DNA of 64,000 nucleotides, from NCBI GenBank assembly GCA_964030475.1, contig CAXIPT010000030.1:1-64000 (forward strand), written 5' to 3'. This document shows, in pieces, positions 48,354 to 59,330 of this stretch. The DNA is from Tethya wilhelma (lineage: Eukaryota; Porifera; Demospongiae; Tethyida; Tethyidae). The translations under genes were made by a program, and so were the position numbers. Positions within the stretch are counted from its first letter, which is position 1. Every line of letters starts with the position of its first letter. A model generated the notes under the pieces. The model did not search any database. It worked only from the letters and a program-made list of their open reading frames with translations, and had not been told where the DNA came from.

Positions 48354-49431
48354 TTAACCGATTACCTGCGGAATTTAATTTCCTACGTCACGCGGTAATG
48401 AAATTAAATAATCATTAATAAATCGAGCGTGTGACAAAAAAGTCCCCATAGCTCGAAGCAAGAAGAACTTTGCTATGGGCAAGTTGTTCCCAAGGTGATC
48501 AGCATTGCCGATGCTATATATCTCAATCTCAAGTTTTGACGCTTTGAAACGGAATAACAAAAGGATATGGCTGAGCGCTTTTCTCAGAGGTTAGTCATTA
48601 TTGTACATAAGCAATAAAGCGATGGATAATATTTTTTTCTAGTTTACCTTTCGAAGGTTTTTCAAGCATTTTCAAGTTCAATTGGCATGTGTACTTTCCT
48701 ATTCTGTTGTCAGTTTTGTGTAGAAAGTTTCTCCTAGCGCAAAAAACGAGCTAGAGTAACAGTATGTCAGCTAGTATAAATTTGAATTTTACACGTAGTC
48801 TTGTCAATTTTAGAAGACAAGAAAGCCTCGTGGCTAGGAGCTTTTGATCACTTTCTGAGAAGGATCAAGAACACAGATACACAGCGTGGACTTTGCTACA
48901 GCTTTGAAGAAAGCCACTAGTAAGTTTTACGCCATAAAACTACCTAAAATGAATGTCAGTATAGTTTAGAGCCAATTCTTAGCGTAAAATTATGCTGATT
49001 GTCTGTATAACCAACCTTGATGGGTTGTATAAACCCTCTAAAAGCATTTGTATGGATGTCCAGCATGTCTACTTCACAGTAGAACAGTTAGTTATGTCTA
49101 GAAAGTTTCTCCTAGCGCGAGAAACAAGCTAGACTACAAGTATGACATCTAGTATAAATTTGAATTTTACACGTGGTCTTGTCAATTTTATCAAGACAAG
49201 AAAGCCTCGTGGTTAGGAGCTTGTGATAGCCTTCTGAGAAGGATCAAGAACATAAATATACAGCGTAGACCTTGCTACAACTTTGGAGAAAGCAACCAGT
49301 AAGTTTTGCACCATAAAAACTACCTAAAATATAGTTTAGAGCTAATTTCTAGTGCAAAATTGTGCTGATTGTCTGTATAACCAACCTTGATGGGTTTTAT
49401 AAACCCTCTAAAAGCATTTGCATGAATGTTC
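48354..49431 (-). mobile_element. piggyBac copy C, 5' fragment with two exon-like units
   Basis: TTAA then CCGATTACCTGCGG at 48354. The sequence follows copies A and B through two exon-like units (near 48813 and 49193) to CATGAATGTTC, where it breaks into unrelated sequence. No transposase coding region remains. Confidence 0.85.
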
Positions 49432-49590
49432 GGGTAAGTGGAAAAGGCGGAAAGGCGGAAAAGCGAAAAGCGAAAAGCGAAACGGGAACGGAAACGAGAA
49501 CGAGAACGAGAAACGAGAACGGGAATGAAACCAACATGCCACGTGTACAAAAGCTCTCTTTTGCTTGGCAAGGCTGTACACGAAGGCATG

Positions 49591-50493
49591 ATGTCGGATT
49601 CGAGTAGTTCGGGCGAAGATATTCACGTTCCTAAAGTAAAAAGGACCAAGAGAGTTACAGTAGAAGACTCTGATGATAGCGATGATGTAATAGTGGTGTC
49701 AGTTGATCCTCCTCCTTCCAGAGACTCACTAGATGAAAGGTGAGTCAGTTCCGTGCGCTCCAGGCTGAGTGGCCCGGGGTTTTTTTTTGTTGTTGTTGTG
49801 TTTCTCTATTATCAGGCTGGTTAAACCATACCACCATTATCGTAGATCATACTCGAGTGAGTTAGACTCGGATGAAGAAATGGGAGTTCCAAGCCAAACT
49901 GTTAAAACTATAGTCATCTCTGAATCACCTGTAAAGTAAGTTAATCGTTTATAGCTAGCTAGCTAGGTGGTATGCAACAGTTTTGTGATGTATAGCTAAT
50001 CATCAGTCTTATTTTTTTTAAAGAGTGAAGCCTGAAGTTGTTGTTGAACAGACAAAGTTACACAACAAAGATGAACTTCCCATCTACACCTCAGCTGAAA
50101 AGATGCTCTCTACACAAGAATGTTTAACAATTTTGCTTAACTCTGACCTTGACAAATCTCGAATTTGTACTAGGGTACCATTCTCTGTCAATGTCAACAG
50201 TGTGTTCGTTGTTGATCTCCATCAATTTGCATCCCAAAAGGATATATTTTGTGACGATATGGGAGTGTTTGGAAATGGGGAGGCAGCTATAGAAAATGGT
50301 GTACTGTTGATGAACATGGATTTGTGGAGATTTTGGATAGCAAAACCCAACAGAGTTATCGAATATGGAAACGATACTATTCTCTCAAATCAAATCCAGA
50401 TGTTCGGAGGATGATTATCATGCTAGAAGGTATTGTATTTTTTTGTTAATTGGGAGTATTGGTTTATATAATATCAGTAGGTGAACTAGATAA

Positions 50494-50532
<39 letters not shown>

Positions 50533-50705
50533 GGAGGTTACTAAGCAACAGTAGTAATTCAAGTAGTTTATGGAATTATAGTATACTACACACATGGCAG
50601 AATATTGTTTATTTAGTAACATGTGATTGCTTTAAAATAGAGTCACAGTCTAAACTTCCAACAGATTATTTGCTAGTGCATGGGCAGCACTGATGAGGAC
50701 TGCAA

Positions 50706-50753
<48 letters not shown>

Positions 50754-53103
50754 TGTGTGTGTGAGTGCATGAATGAGTGAGGGACTGTGTACATGCAAAA
50801 ATGATGTTCTGGTAATTCGTGATCCTTGCATGTGTACTTTGTGTATAATAATAGATCATGAAGAAGATGTTCTGAACCTTGCACTGGTCCAATACTTATT
50901 CACTGAAGGTGAATATGAAGTGCATGTTGCTCCACATGGCAATTCCCGCATGGGAGAGCCATTTTTGCGTACCAAGCCAAGCACTCTATGCAAGCTCAAG
51001 AGTGAGGCTAAAACTAAGACTCCAAAACGTGCACTTCAGTTTATTTCAAATGAAGTTGGAGGAATATTAGGAGCTAGTAGTGCTGGATCTCTCCCACGTA
51101 ATCGACAGCAAGTCAAAGATATGAGAAGAAGCTCTTCTAATCCACAAAATTTGGATCCACTTTACTCGATATTGTTTATGTGCAAAGAAGAGGAGAAAAG
51201 TGATAATGCTTTTGTTCGAATAGTGAATGCAGCTCCTTATCAGATGATTGTGCTTGCATACAATTACACGTTGCAAGATATTGAGCGATTTTGTACTTCT
51301 ACTGAGAGTTTTAGTGTGTTTGGTGTGGACCCCACATTTAGTCTAGGTGAGTTTGATGTTACTATAACAACCTATCGCCATCTTTTGTTGCGGCAAAAAT
51401 CCAAACCTGCTGATTCATCTCCTGTAATGATTGGTCCCATTTTCATTCATGTTCGAAAGGATTTTCAGACGTACCACTTCTTCACGTCATCTCTAGTAAG
51501 CCTTTGACCTGAATTGGCTTTGATCAAAGCATATGGAACGGATGGCGAAGCTGCATTGGAGAAGGCACTTTCCATAACTTATCCACATGCTTTACATATG
51601 TGTTGCTTTTTGCATTTTCGAGGAAACATTGAGAACAAACTGCGTGAGCTTAGTCTGCCATCACCAGTTATTCATGAGATCACAGATGATATAATGGGAA
51701 GAGCATCTTGTTTACAATATGGTCTCGTTGATGCTTTTAATTCAGATGAATTAGAGAGGATGGTGCGTTCTGTGCAATCCCGATGGAATGAATTGGAGAA
51801 ACCTTACCATTCTCCCCCATCTTTTCATAGTTGGTTTGTGAAGCATTGTCAAAGCGTGATTTCCAAATGCATGGTTCAAGAAGTTCGTCAAAAGGCAGGG
51901 CTAGGGTGTCCTCTGCAGCCTTATTATACCAATGAAGTAGAATCCAAGAACAAAGTTGTCAAAGAAGAAGTTCAATATAAGAAGTCACAGATGCCCGGAT
52001 TTGTTCATAAAATGAAAGTTATGATGCACGAACAAAGGCAAGAGATAGAGAGAGCAGTGATCAATTCTGGAGAGTATCGCTTTCGTGAAGATTACAAGCA
52101 GCTAAGTGTTAGTGCCTCCGATTGGTTCCAGATGAGTACTACTCAAAGACGTAGAAAAATTGACCTTTTCATGAAAGCTAAAGTAAAGGGTCACACTGAA
52201 CTTGATGAAAATTCTGTTTCACAATGTCCGCTTGATGTGATACCTCTACCAGGGCAACTCAGAGAGTCAATATGGACCAAAGCAGCTCAAGATGATTCAT
52301 CTGCTCCTGGTGATAAGGAGGCTTGGATGGTCAAAAGCTATAGTAACAAGCGACCTCATTATGTTAAAAGTGGTAAAAATGGTGGATATTTGTGTGACGA
52401 TCAATGTTTGGCATTCAAGTCTTCCAAAATATGCTCACATTCAGTTGCTCTTGCAATCAAATTCAATTGTGTTGAGGAATATGTGAAATGGTACTGCAGA
52501 CTGAAGCAGAAGCCAAACTTTACCTCCTTATGCAAATCTGGGAAGCCGTCAACATCTGGAAAAAAAACAAAAAGAAAAGGAGTGTCAAAGAAATCTTCCG
52601 CTTCTATCAAAAGTACAGTTTCCAAAGCTGAAGAGGCAGGCGTGAAATGGCAGAACCGTTGTGAACAATATTCAAATTTATTGCAGTCACCATCTCATGA
52701 TGATTTGGATGCTTATAGTCCAGACATGGTGAGCCGGGATAACTATTCATCATTCAGTTTTGTTTCTAATGCAAGTGTAAACATTGGAAGTATTGCTACT
52801 GGTCCCAGTCCTCCACCTCTCATCCCATCTCATAGTGTGCCCTCTTCTATTGTGACACCCCCAGCTCGTCCATCGAGATCACCAGACCAAGAGCAACGAA
52901 AGGATGTCGAGACACCTTTTTGGTTGGCATTTCTCTTTGGCAATGTGTCCAGATGTAATGGGTGTAAGGGTAAAATACGTTGAGAAGGAAAGCAACTGCT
53001 TCCACCCCCAGATGACCTTGTACTGGGCCACAAAGAGCATGTGTTACCAATACTTTTTATCGCACTGCCCATTTCTACACTGTTTATTTTTCAAAAAATT
53101 TAA
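49591..53103 (+). pseudogene. MULE-type transposase with SWIM-like finger, inactivated
   Basis: Exons 49591-49739, 49816-49935, 50024-50429 and 50855-53103. The catalytic core lies in exon 4: GVDPTFSLGEFDVT (first D), AYGTDGEAALEKAL (second D), CCFLHFRGN (C..H), and YTNEVESKNKVV (E). A SWIM-like region CDDQC...ICSHSVALA follows, then a C-terminal CNGCKGKIR motif. Three lesions are visible. A small indel near 50264 moves the conserved KWCTVDEHGFVEILD segment out of frame. An in-frame TGA lies at 51505-51507 between SSLVSL and PELALIKAYG. Another TGA at 52981-52983 precedes EGKQLLPPPDDLVLGHKEH. Coding similarity continues after each. Intron 3 holds two GT tracts. A G/A-rich tandem region (49435-49525) precedes the gene; TIRs are not identified. 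Confidence 0.85.
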
Positions 53104-53509
53104 ATAACCATGTTAATTCTCAGTACGGCAGTACTGGGTACGCACGGATGGCCCATAAGCGCAATACAAATATTCACGCGAATAACTGCAAAAACTGAGC
53201 GCTTGGCACTAAAAGGCTTCTTAAACTACTATTTAGCCTTTTCTCTTTCTATTGAGCCTAAAAACATAGCCTAAAACCATCGGTAAAGTAACAAACTAAA
53301 GTATGCCAAACCTCCAATTTTCTCCATCTTCTTCTTCTATCTTGGAACAATGTTTCTCGAAGACCACTCGCTTTCAGAAGCTGATTCTTGAACAAATAAA
53401 CTTGGTTTCTTTGTTTTTGTATCAGTTATTCGTTTCTCTAACTGAGTCGCTAGAAACAAGACAAAAAAAAGCGCCTTCTCCTTATGGCAGCCATTCATTT
53501 CTATACTCA
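53104..53509. other. No gene seen
   Basis: Non-coding sequence between the MULE pseudogene and the TTAA-flanked element. Confidence 0.5.
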
Positions 53510-54012
53510 TTAACTCTTTAGGGCCTAAATTTATTATGCATACTTAATTAGATTTTATGGATATTTAATTAACCTTGGTTTTTGTACATTTTTGTTCTTA
53601 CTTTAGCCTTAGCCACTCTCTTTTGTAGCTAGTTGAGCTTAGCTATGGTTGTAATAAGCCATGGCTATATCAAATTAGTTCTAGGTTTGCTTTTATTAAC
53701 TTTAAAAGCTTGCAAAAATGGAAGGGGTCAAAGTTCGCCAAACAACCTGCATACTTTAGGCTTTTTTTCCAGCTTTATGAGCAGCACTGCAAAAGCGCTT
53801 GCATGCAGGTATAGCCTAAGCCTCCCTGCACCTCCATAGCTAGCGTCAAGCTTCTCCTGCAATGCACTAAGAAAAAAACGTGAGTTTAAAACGAATCCCG
53901 TTATGCGCACGAAACCCACATGGCGAATTATTAACCCTCACGTCTCTTAATATTCCCTGCACGTCTATTTAATTTTTCCCGCGTGGACCCAGGATAGCTG
54001 TACACGGTACAC

Positions 54013-57000
54013 ATGGCTGAGGCTGATAAGACAGTGATTGTGGCCTCTCTAAGTCTTAGCGAGGAGGATGGTCCCCACGAGGAAGATCTAGATGCATCAT
54101 CATCCTCTACCTCCAGCAAACGTGCCACTGATCAAGCACATCCAGTAAGTTTATATTCAGTAGGTACATATTCATCAGCATCACAAAATTCATAATTAAT
54201 TTTGATCACAACAAAACATTTTATTAATAATTATTGCTATAGGAAGCTGGAGAGAATGTACGCCATCAGTGTCCTCAATGTACTTCCAACTATTCTCGTC
54301 GTGACCACCTAAAGGAACATATGAGAAAAAAGCATGATGTGCATGTGGTTTCAAAGAAGAATCATTTTGAGTGCCCTTTCGCATGCAGTGTGCCAGCATT
54401 CCACAAAATGATTGACCTGCTAAAGCACTGTGAGATTGTACACAAGCATTCACTAGGTAAAGTTGTATACAAAATTAATAGTTGATGTACAGGCTCTAAT
54501 TACCTACAATGTTACACTAGGGAAGAAAGAAGCTAGCTTTAGAAGCATGACAGAATTTTACCAGTGGAAGGAACAGGAAGAGGAAATTACTTACACAACA
54601 TATGTACGGCGGGACAGAACATACCATCCTCAGAACAGTGGTAAGTACAAATGATGCAAACATCAAATAAACACAGGGACGTTCCACCCTAACATGTATT
54701 TATCGTACACTCAGACATTATCTCACGACACTACTTTGTGTGCTGTCGAGATGGGAGTTACAAACCAAATGAACGGCAGAGGCTAACAAATGATAAACGA
54801 CCATATCAAAAAAGCAGCAGAAAGATCGAGCAACACTGTGCATCACGGATGTATGTGGATGAATACAAGGATGGACATGTTGAAGTTATGTATTTGTCAG
54901 CACACAGTGGGCATGAATTAGGAACAAATCAGCTACCCTTCCTACCATTGCCAACTAGCACCAAAGAGACAATCTCTGTCAAAGTAAGCCAAGGAATTCC
55001 ACCTGAAAGGATCATAGATGGTAAATTATTAGTAACTGAACTATAATCATACTGATGACCTGTCAGTATACTGTTTACATGTGCACATATGTAGATATCA
55101 GAGAAGGTGTTGGTGATCGTAACAAACGATCAGAGTTTATGCAGTGTGTTTCAAGAAAGCACTTTGCTACAAAGCAGGACATACGGAACATTCGCTCCAA
55201 AGTAAAAGACCCCCTCATTATGAGACACAAAGATGACCCAACGTCGGTTAGTATAAATTATTACTGTACGTAACAATGTATCTTCCATCCTTGATGAATG
55301 CTTTGATTGTTCATGTACAAAGGTTGATCTTTTTGTGGCTGAACTGCGAAAAGAAACCTTTAACCCTGTACTGATGTACAAGGCACAAGGAGAGCACAAC
55401 CCCACTTTTCCCATGCTATCTCACGATTCTTTTGTACTGGCACTTCAGACAGAGTTTCAGTTGGAGCTATACAAGAAATTTGCTCCTTCAGTGCTTTGCA
55501 TTGACTCCACCCACAAAACAAATGCCTACAACTTCAAGCTGATAACATGTATAGTTGCCGACGAATTTGGGCAAGGTACAGTAACCGTGCCCAATACTTT
55601 GGGTGCCACTATACAAAGAACATGTACACGTATGCTTGTGTCCCTTCTCTTATGCAATCACATACACTTGGCTAACAGGCCAGCCTATTGCATGGTGTAT
55701 CTCGGACAGGGAAAACACAGAGGTTATGGAACAATTTCTGCTATCTCTCAGAGATAGGTCTCCCAGTACTGTGGTCAGTGTGTTGATGACAGATGACGGT
55801 ATATTGAAAATTAAGTAGTAAATTCCAGTCACTAAAATTATAATCTTTTCTGATTATGTACATGGACATTAAAATAGATAATACTGGCTGGAATGCTGCA
55901 ATCAGTGTCTATGGAAATGAACTGAGGCATTTGCTTTGCCATTGGCATGTTGACCGGTGAGTTACTGGCCTAATTTTGTATTATTATCACTATGATAATA
56001 TGTATACATACAAATCCTCGCCCATTGTACAGGTCATGGAAGAACCACCTACATGGTGTGAAGGATGAAAACAAAGTCCAAATGTATCAATCACTTGGAG
56101 TTCTCCTCCAAGAAACATCATTAGAAGTATTCACGGACCTTCTTGAGAAATTTCAAAGCTATTGGCAGTCCAAAGAGCCACAATTTGTCACCTATTTTAA
56201 GGAATACTATGCTTCCCGTCCAGGTAGACACCCACATAACAATTCATGTGCACAACATTAGTATGCGTGCCACACACACACACACACACACAGAGAAATG
56301 GGCAAAGAGCTACCGACATTTCAACCATTCAGACACAGATACAAACATGTTCTTGGAAAGGTGTGTGTGTGTATGTACACATATACATATTTACTCTACC
56401 AAACACATTCTACATCGTATTGGCACTTAAGAGTACCCAACATTCTCTACAGTTTTCACAATAAGCTGAAGACCACGTAACTGAATGGAAAGCTCAATAG
56501 GAGGGTTGACTACCTTCTAGACACTCTTATCCGAATTGAAAGGGATCAATTCTTTGGGTACATGTACAAAACCAAAATGCTACAGACCAATCCTAAACAT
56601 CAGTCAGAAATCCAGCGACATGAAAAGGGACTCCTCATCCCAATCACAGCAGTCAAGGTACATATAACTTCTCAAATGTTCACTAATAATAATACATGTA
56701 CGTGTGCAGTAAGTGTATACTACGCCATGCATACTCACATAATCACATTGACTCAGGCAAATGGTAACGGAACATGGAAAGTTGACAGTATGTCTGGTGT
56801 CAAATCAGGAGGTTACTTAGTAACAAAAGTGAATGACAAGTGTGCAACAAACTGCTCTGGACCAACCTGTACTAAACTCGAATGCACTCATTTGTGCATA
56901 CACATGTATTCATGTGACAGAGCCTGCTATGATTTTAGTAACGGGCATATTTGTAAATACATTCATCGTGTGCACTCCATTGTTCAGTCAGAGACTCAAG

Positions 57001-57128
57001 CCACTGCTACACAGGCTATTGAACAGGATGATAACCAGTCTTCATGTGAGGACATGTCTTTAGAAGAGTTCGATCCTTTGGAATATGCTGAGTCAATCAT
57101 ACCTCCACAGCACGGTATACGTGCATGT

Positions 57129-57183
<55 letters not shown>

Positions 57184-57796
57184 NCACACACACACACACA
57201 CACACAGATCCAGCATTCAAGCTAAGAACCTTTAATGCTCACATACTAGAGCTACAGCAACTAGTTACCCCACAGAGTGCAGCCATTCCTTATCTTGATC
57301 ATATCAACAGTTGTCTATACAATGCTATACTATCGTGTCGAGCAGCAATTGAAGCAGAAAAGTCTCCTAATGCCACATTTCCCACACCTGAAAAGATTCC
57401 AGCCACGAAGAAACCAGATCACCAGTGGAGATTTAAGAAAACAACAAAAACTCCAGGACGTAAACGCAGTGGTCTAAACTTAAGGTACATGTAGTAGTAG
57501 CAATAATTTGCAGATGTACATGAGCTAACAGGATACTTTCAACTTCTATTAGGAGAGCAGACTACAATGAGAGGAACGAAATCCTGAAAAACCTAAGTGA
57601 ACACAACAATACAGCAGATCCAGGTAATGCATAATGGCACAAGTAGTACACACTCAATGGTCATCACTTGCATGCCTGTAATTTGCAATACAGACTCAAG
57701 TAGCAAAGGAAAGAACACTACTGACACACAACCTGATGAGCCTGTGACAAACACTCAACAAAGTTCTACAAGTGGTGCAGGTCAGAATCTTAGTTA

Positions 57797-57848
<52 letters not shown>

Positions 57849-58816
57849 CACACACAGGAAGGAAACGGAAGGGCAGATGTGGAAACTGCTCAGGATGTCT
57901 ATCAAAAGACTGTGGAATATGCAACTTTTGTAAGGACATGAAGAAGTTTGGAGGGCCTGGGAGGCAAAAGAAGGCATGTATCCAGAGAAAGTGTCAAGGT
58001 ATCAGCACTGGGGATATACCAACAGGTATGTGCAGCATTTATTGCTGGGAAAATGTAGACTTATACATACATAAGGGTGAACCTACTGTAGTATACATAA
58101 TTTTAACCTGTACTCTTATTCAAGGTACACAAAACAAGACAGAAGTCAGAAATGTGCTGGATGTATGTGAAAGCAAACAGGTAACATAGATGTACATGTA
58201 AACAGTACAATACCAAAGATATGAATTTGCATCCTTTACTTCATTACAGAGTCCTCCTTCACTCCTAGCATTTCTAGAGATGTCAGGAAGACAACTACAT
58301 AGAGTTCTCCCAGATGGAAACTGCCTCTTCAGGAGTATATCTCATCAGTTGAGTGGGACACAAGAGAACCATTCCTTCGTACGTCTGCTCATACAACGTT
58401 TTGAGAACTTGAACCAGTCCAAGTTTGCACCATTCCTAATGGAAGTAAATGAAGCTACTATTGAAGACCATGTCAAGAAGATTGGAATTCCACGTGTATG
58501 GGGTACACATATTGAGGTCTTGGCAACTGCAACCCTATACAGAATTTCTGTCTATGTCGCCCGTCAGTCACCTGCTGGACACTACTCCTGGGAGGAAGTA
58601 AAGCCACTCAAGCAGGACATGTCGTACCCATTGGTCCCTTCTGACACAGTCCCAAGTAACTACGATGTACCCAGCCACATTGAGCTTGGATATATTGATG
58701 GAGTTCACTATGACTCTGTAGTTGCTATAAATACCAACAAAACACCCACAGTTGCTCCTCTGAAACAACCCCTAGCCTTAGCTAATGTGACAAACACAAT
58801 TATCACTCTTACCTAA
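54013..58816 (+). CDS. MULE transposase with C2H2, SWIM-like, CXXC and OTU domains (one nonsense codon)
   Basis: Eighteen exons chain in phase. Exon 2 has zinc fingers (CPQCTSNYSRRDHLKEHMRK, then CPFAC...H). The MULE core is CIDSTHKTN (55323-55575), PIAWCISDREN and LMTDDD, then CHWHVDRSWKNHL, with E in TNMFLERFHNK. A Cys/His cluster (CSGPTCTKLECTHLC) is SWIM-like. Exon 57858-58025 is a CXXC finger with CKDMKKFGGPGRQKKAC, a fold known in other proteins to bind unmethylated CpG. The last exon (58250-58816) is an OTU protease: LPDGNCLFRS (Asp and Cys) and GVHYDSVV (His). An in-frame TAA at 56478-56480 (KTT/LNGK) would truncate the protein after the catalytic core. Three acceptors directly follow CA repeats. 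Exons: 54013-54144, 54243-54456, 54521-54640, 54715-55020, 55095-55246, 55323-55575, 55679-55798, 55878-55956, 56033-56223, 56294-56360, 56453-56657, 56757-57114, 57208-57484, 57553-57623, 57694-57781, 57858-58025, 58125-58180, 58250-58816. Confidence 0.8.
57130..57207. repeat. (CA)n at an exon acceptor, with gap
   Basis: A CA tract interrupted by an N at 57184 runs directly into the AG of the acceptor before 57208. Similar tracts end at 56293 and 57857. Confidence 0.9.
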
Positions 58817-59330
58817 AAAAAACTGATTCTTGTTTGAGAGATGCTCCTCATGGTTCTTTTGTTTAGTGTTCTACTGAAATGCAGGAGTAAAGGGGTTAAT
58901 CCGCCATGTGGGTTTCGTGCGCATAACGGGATTCGTTTAAAACCAAAGGTCACGATCTCGCCGCGATCGCGACCTTTGAACTCTAAAGCCTATATCTCTC
59001 CTCCCACTAATTAGACCTGACTCTTACTTGGTATTTTAGTAGAGCGCTTCCTTACCTAACTGCACAGCAAGTCTAAAGCTCATAGCTCAAACGCTATAGC
59101 TATAAAATAAAAAATGCGAAAAATCGCAGATTACGAGAGCGTTGAACACGCGCGTGCGGATAAATCCGCAATCGGCCCTAAAGAGTTAATAAGTCATAAG
59201 CTACCTTGGAAATCAAGTTGATGACCCTTTTCCAGTTAGAAAAGTTTGCGTTATTTCGAATCCGAAATTAGCTGATCTGCCCGTTTTCCGGTTGTGCTGA
59301 GGTCTCTATAACCACTCAGGTATGTTATAA

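Larger units (their letters stand above)
53510..59189 (+). mobile_element. TTAA-flanked element carrying the CXXC-OTU MULE gene
   Basis: TTAA-CTCTTTAGGGCC at 53510-53525 is mirrored exactly by GGCCCTAAAGAG-TTAA at 59174-59189. Further in, a second inverted repeat of about 50 bp (CGAATCCCGTTATGCGCACG, AAACCCACATGGCG) occurs at about 53887-53938 and 58897-58955, each ending next to a TTAACCC. Either these are terminal and subterminal repeats of one 5.7-kb element, or a TTAACCC-ended element (about 53932-58904) inserted into the middle of a smaller palindromic TTAA element. TTAA targets are typical of piggyBac and Kolobok, not of Mutator. Confidence 0.6.

Noticed and set aside
51505..51507. TGA read as selenocysteine or an intron around it
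   Set aside because: No SECIS-like structure was identified, the possible GT-AG interval is only about 35 nt, and the context fits a plain nonsense mutation in a transposon.
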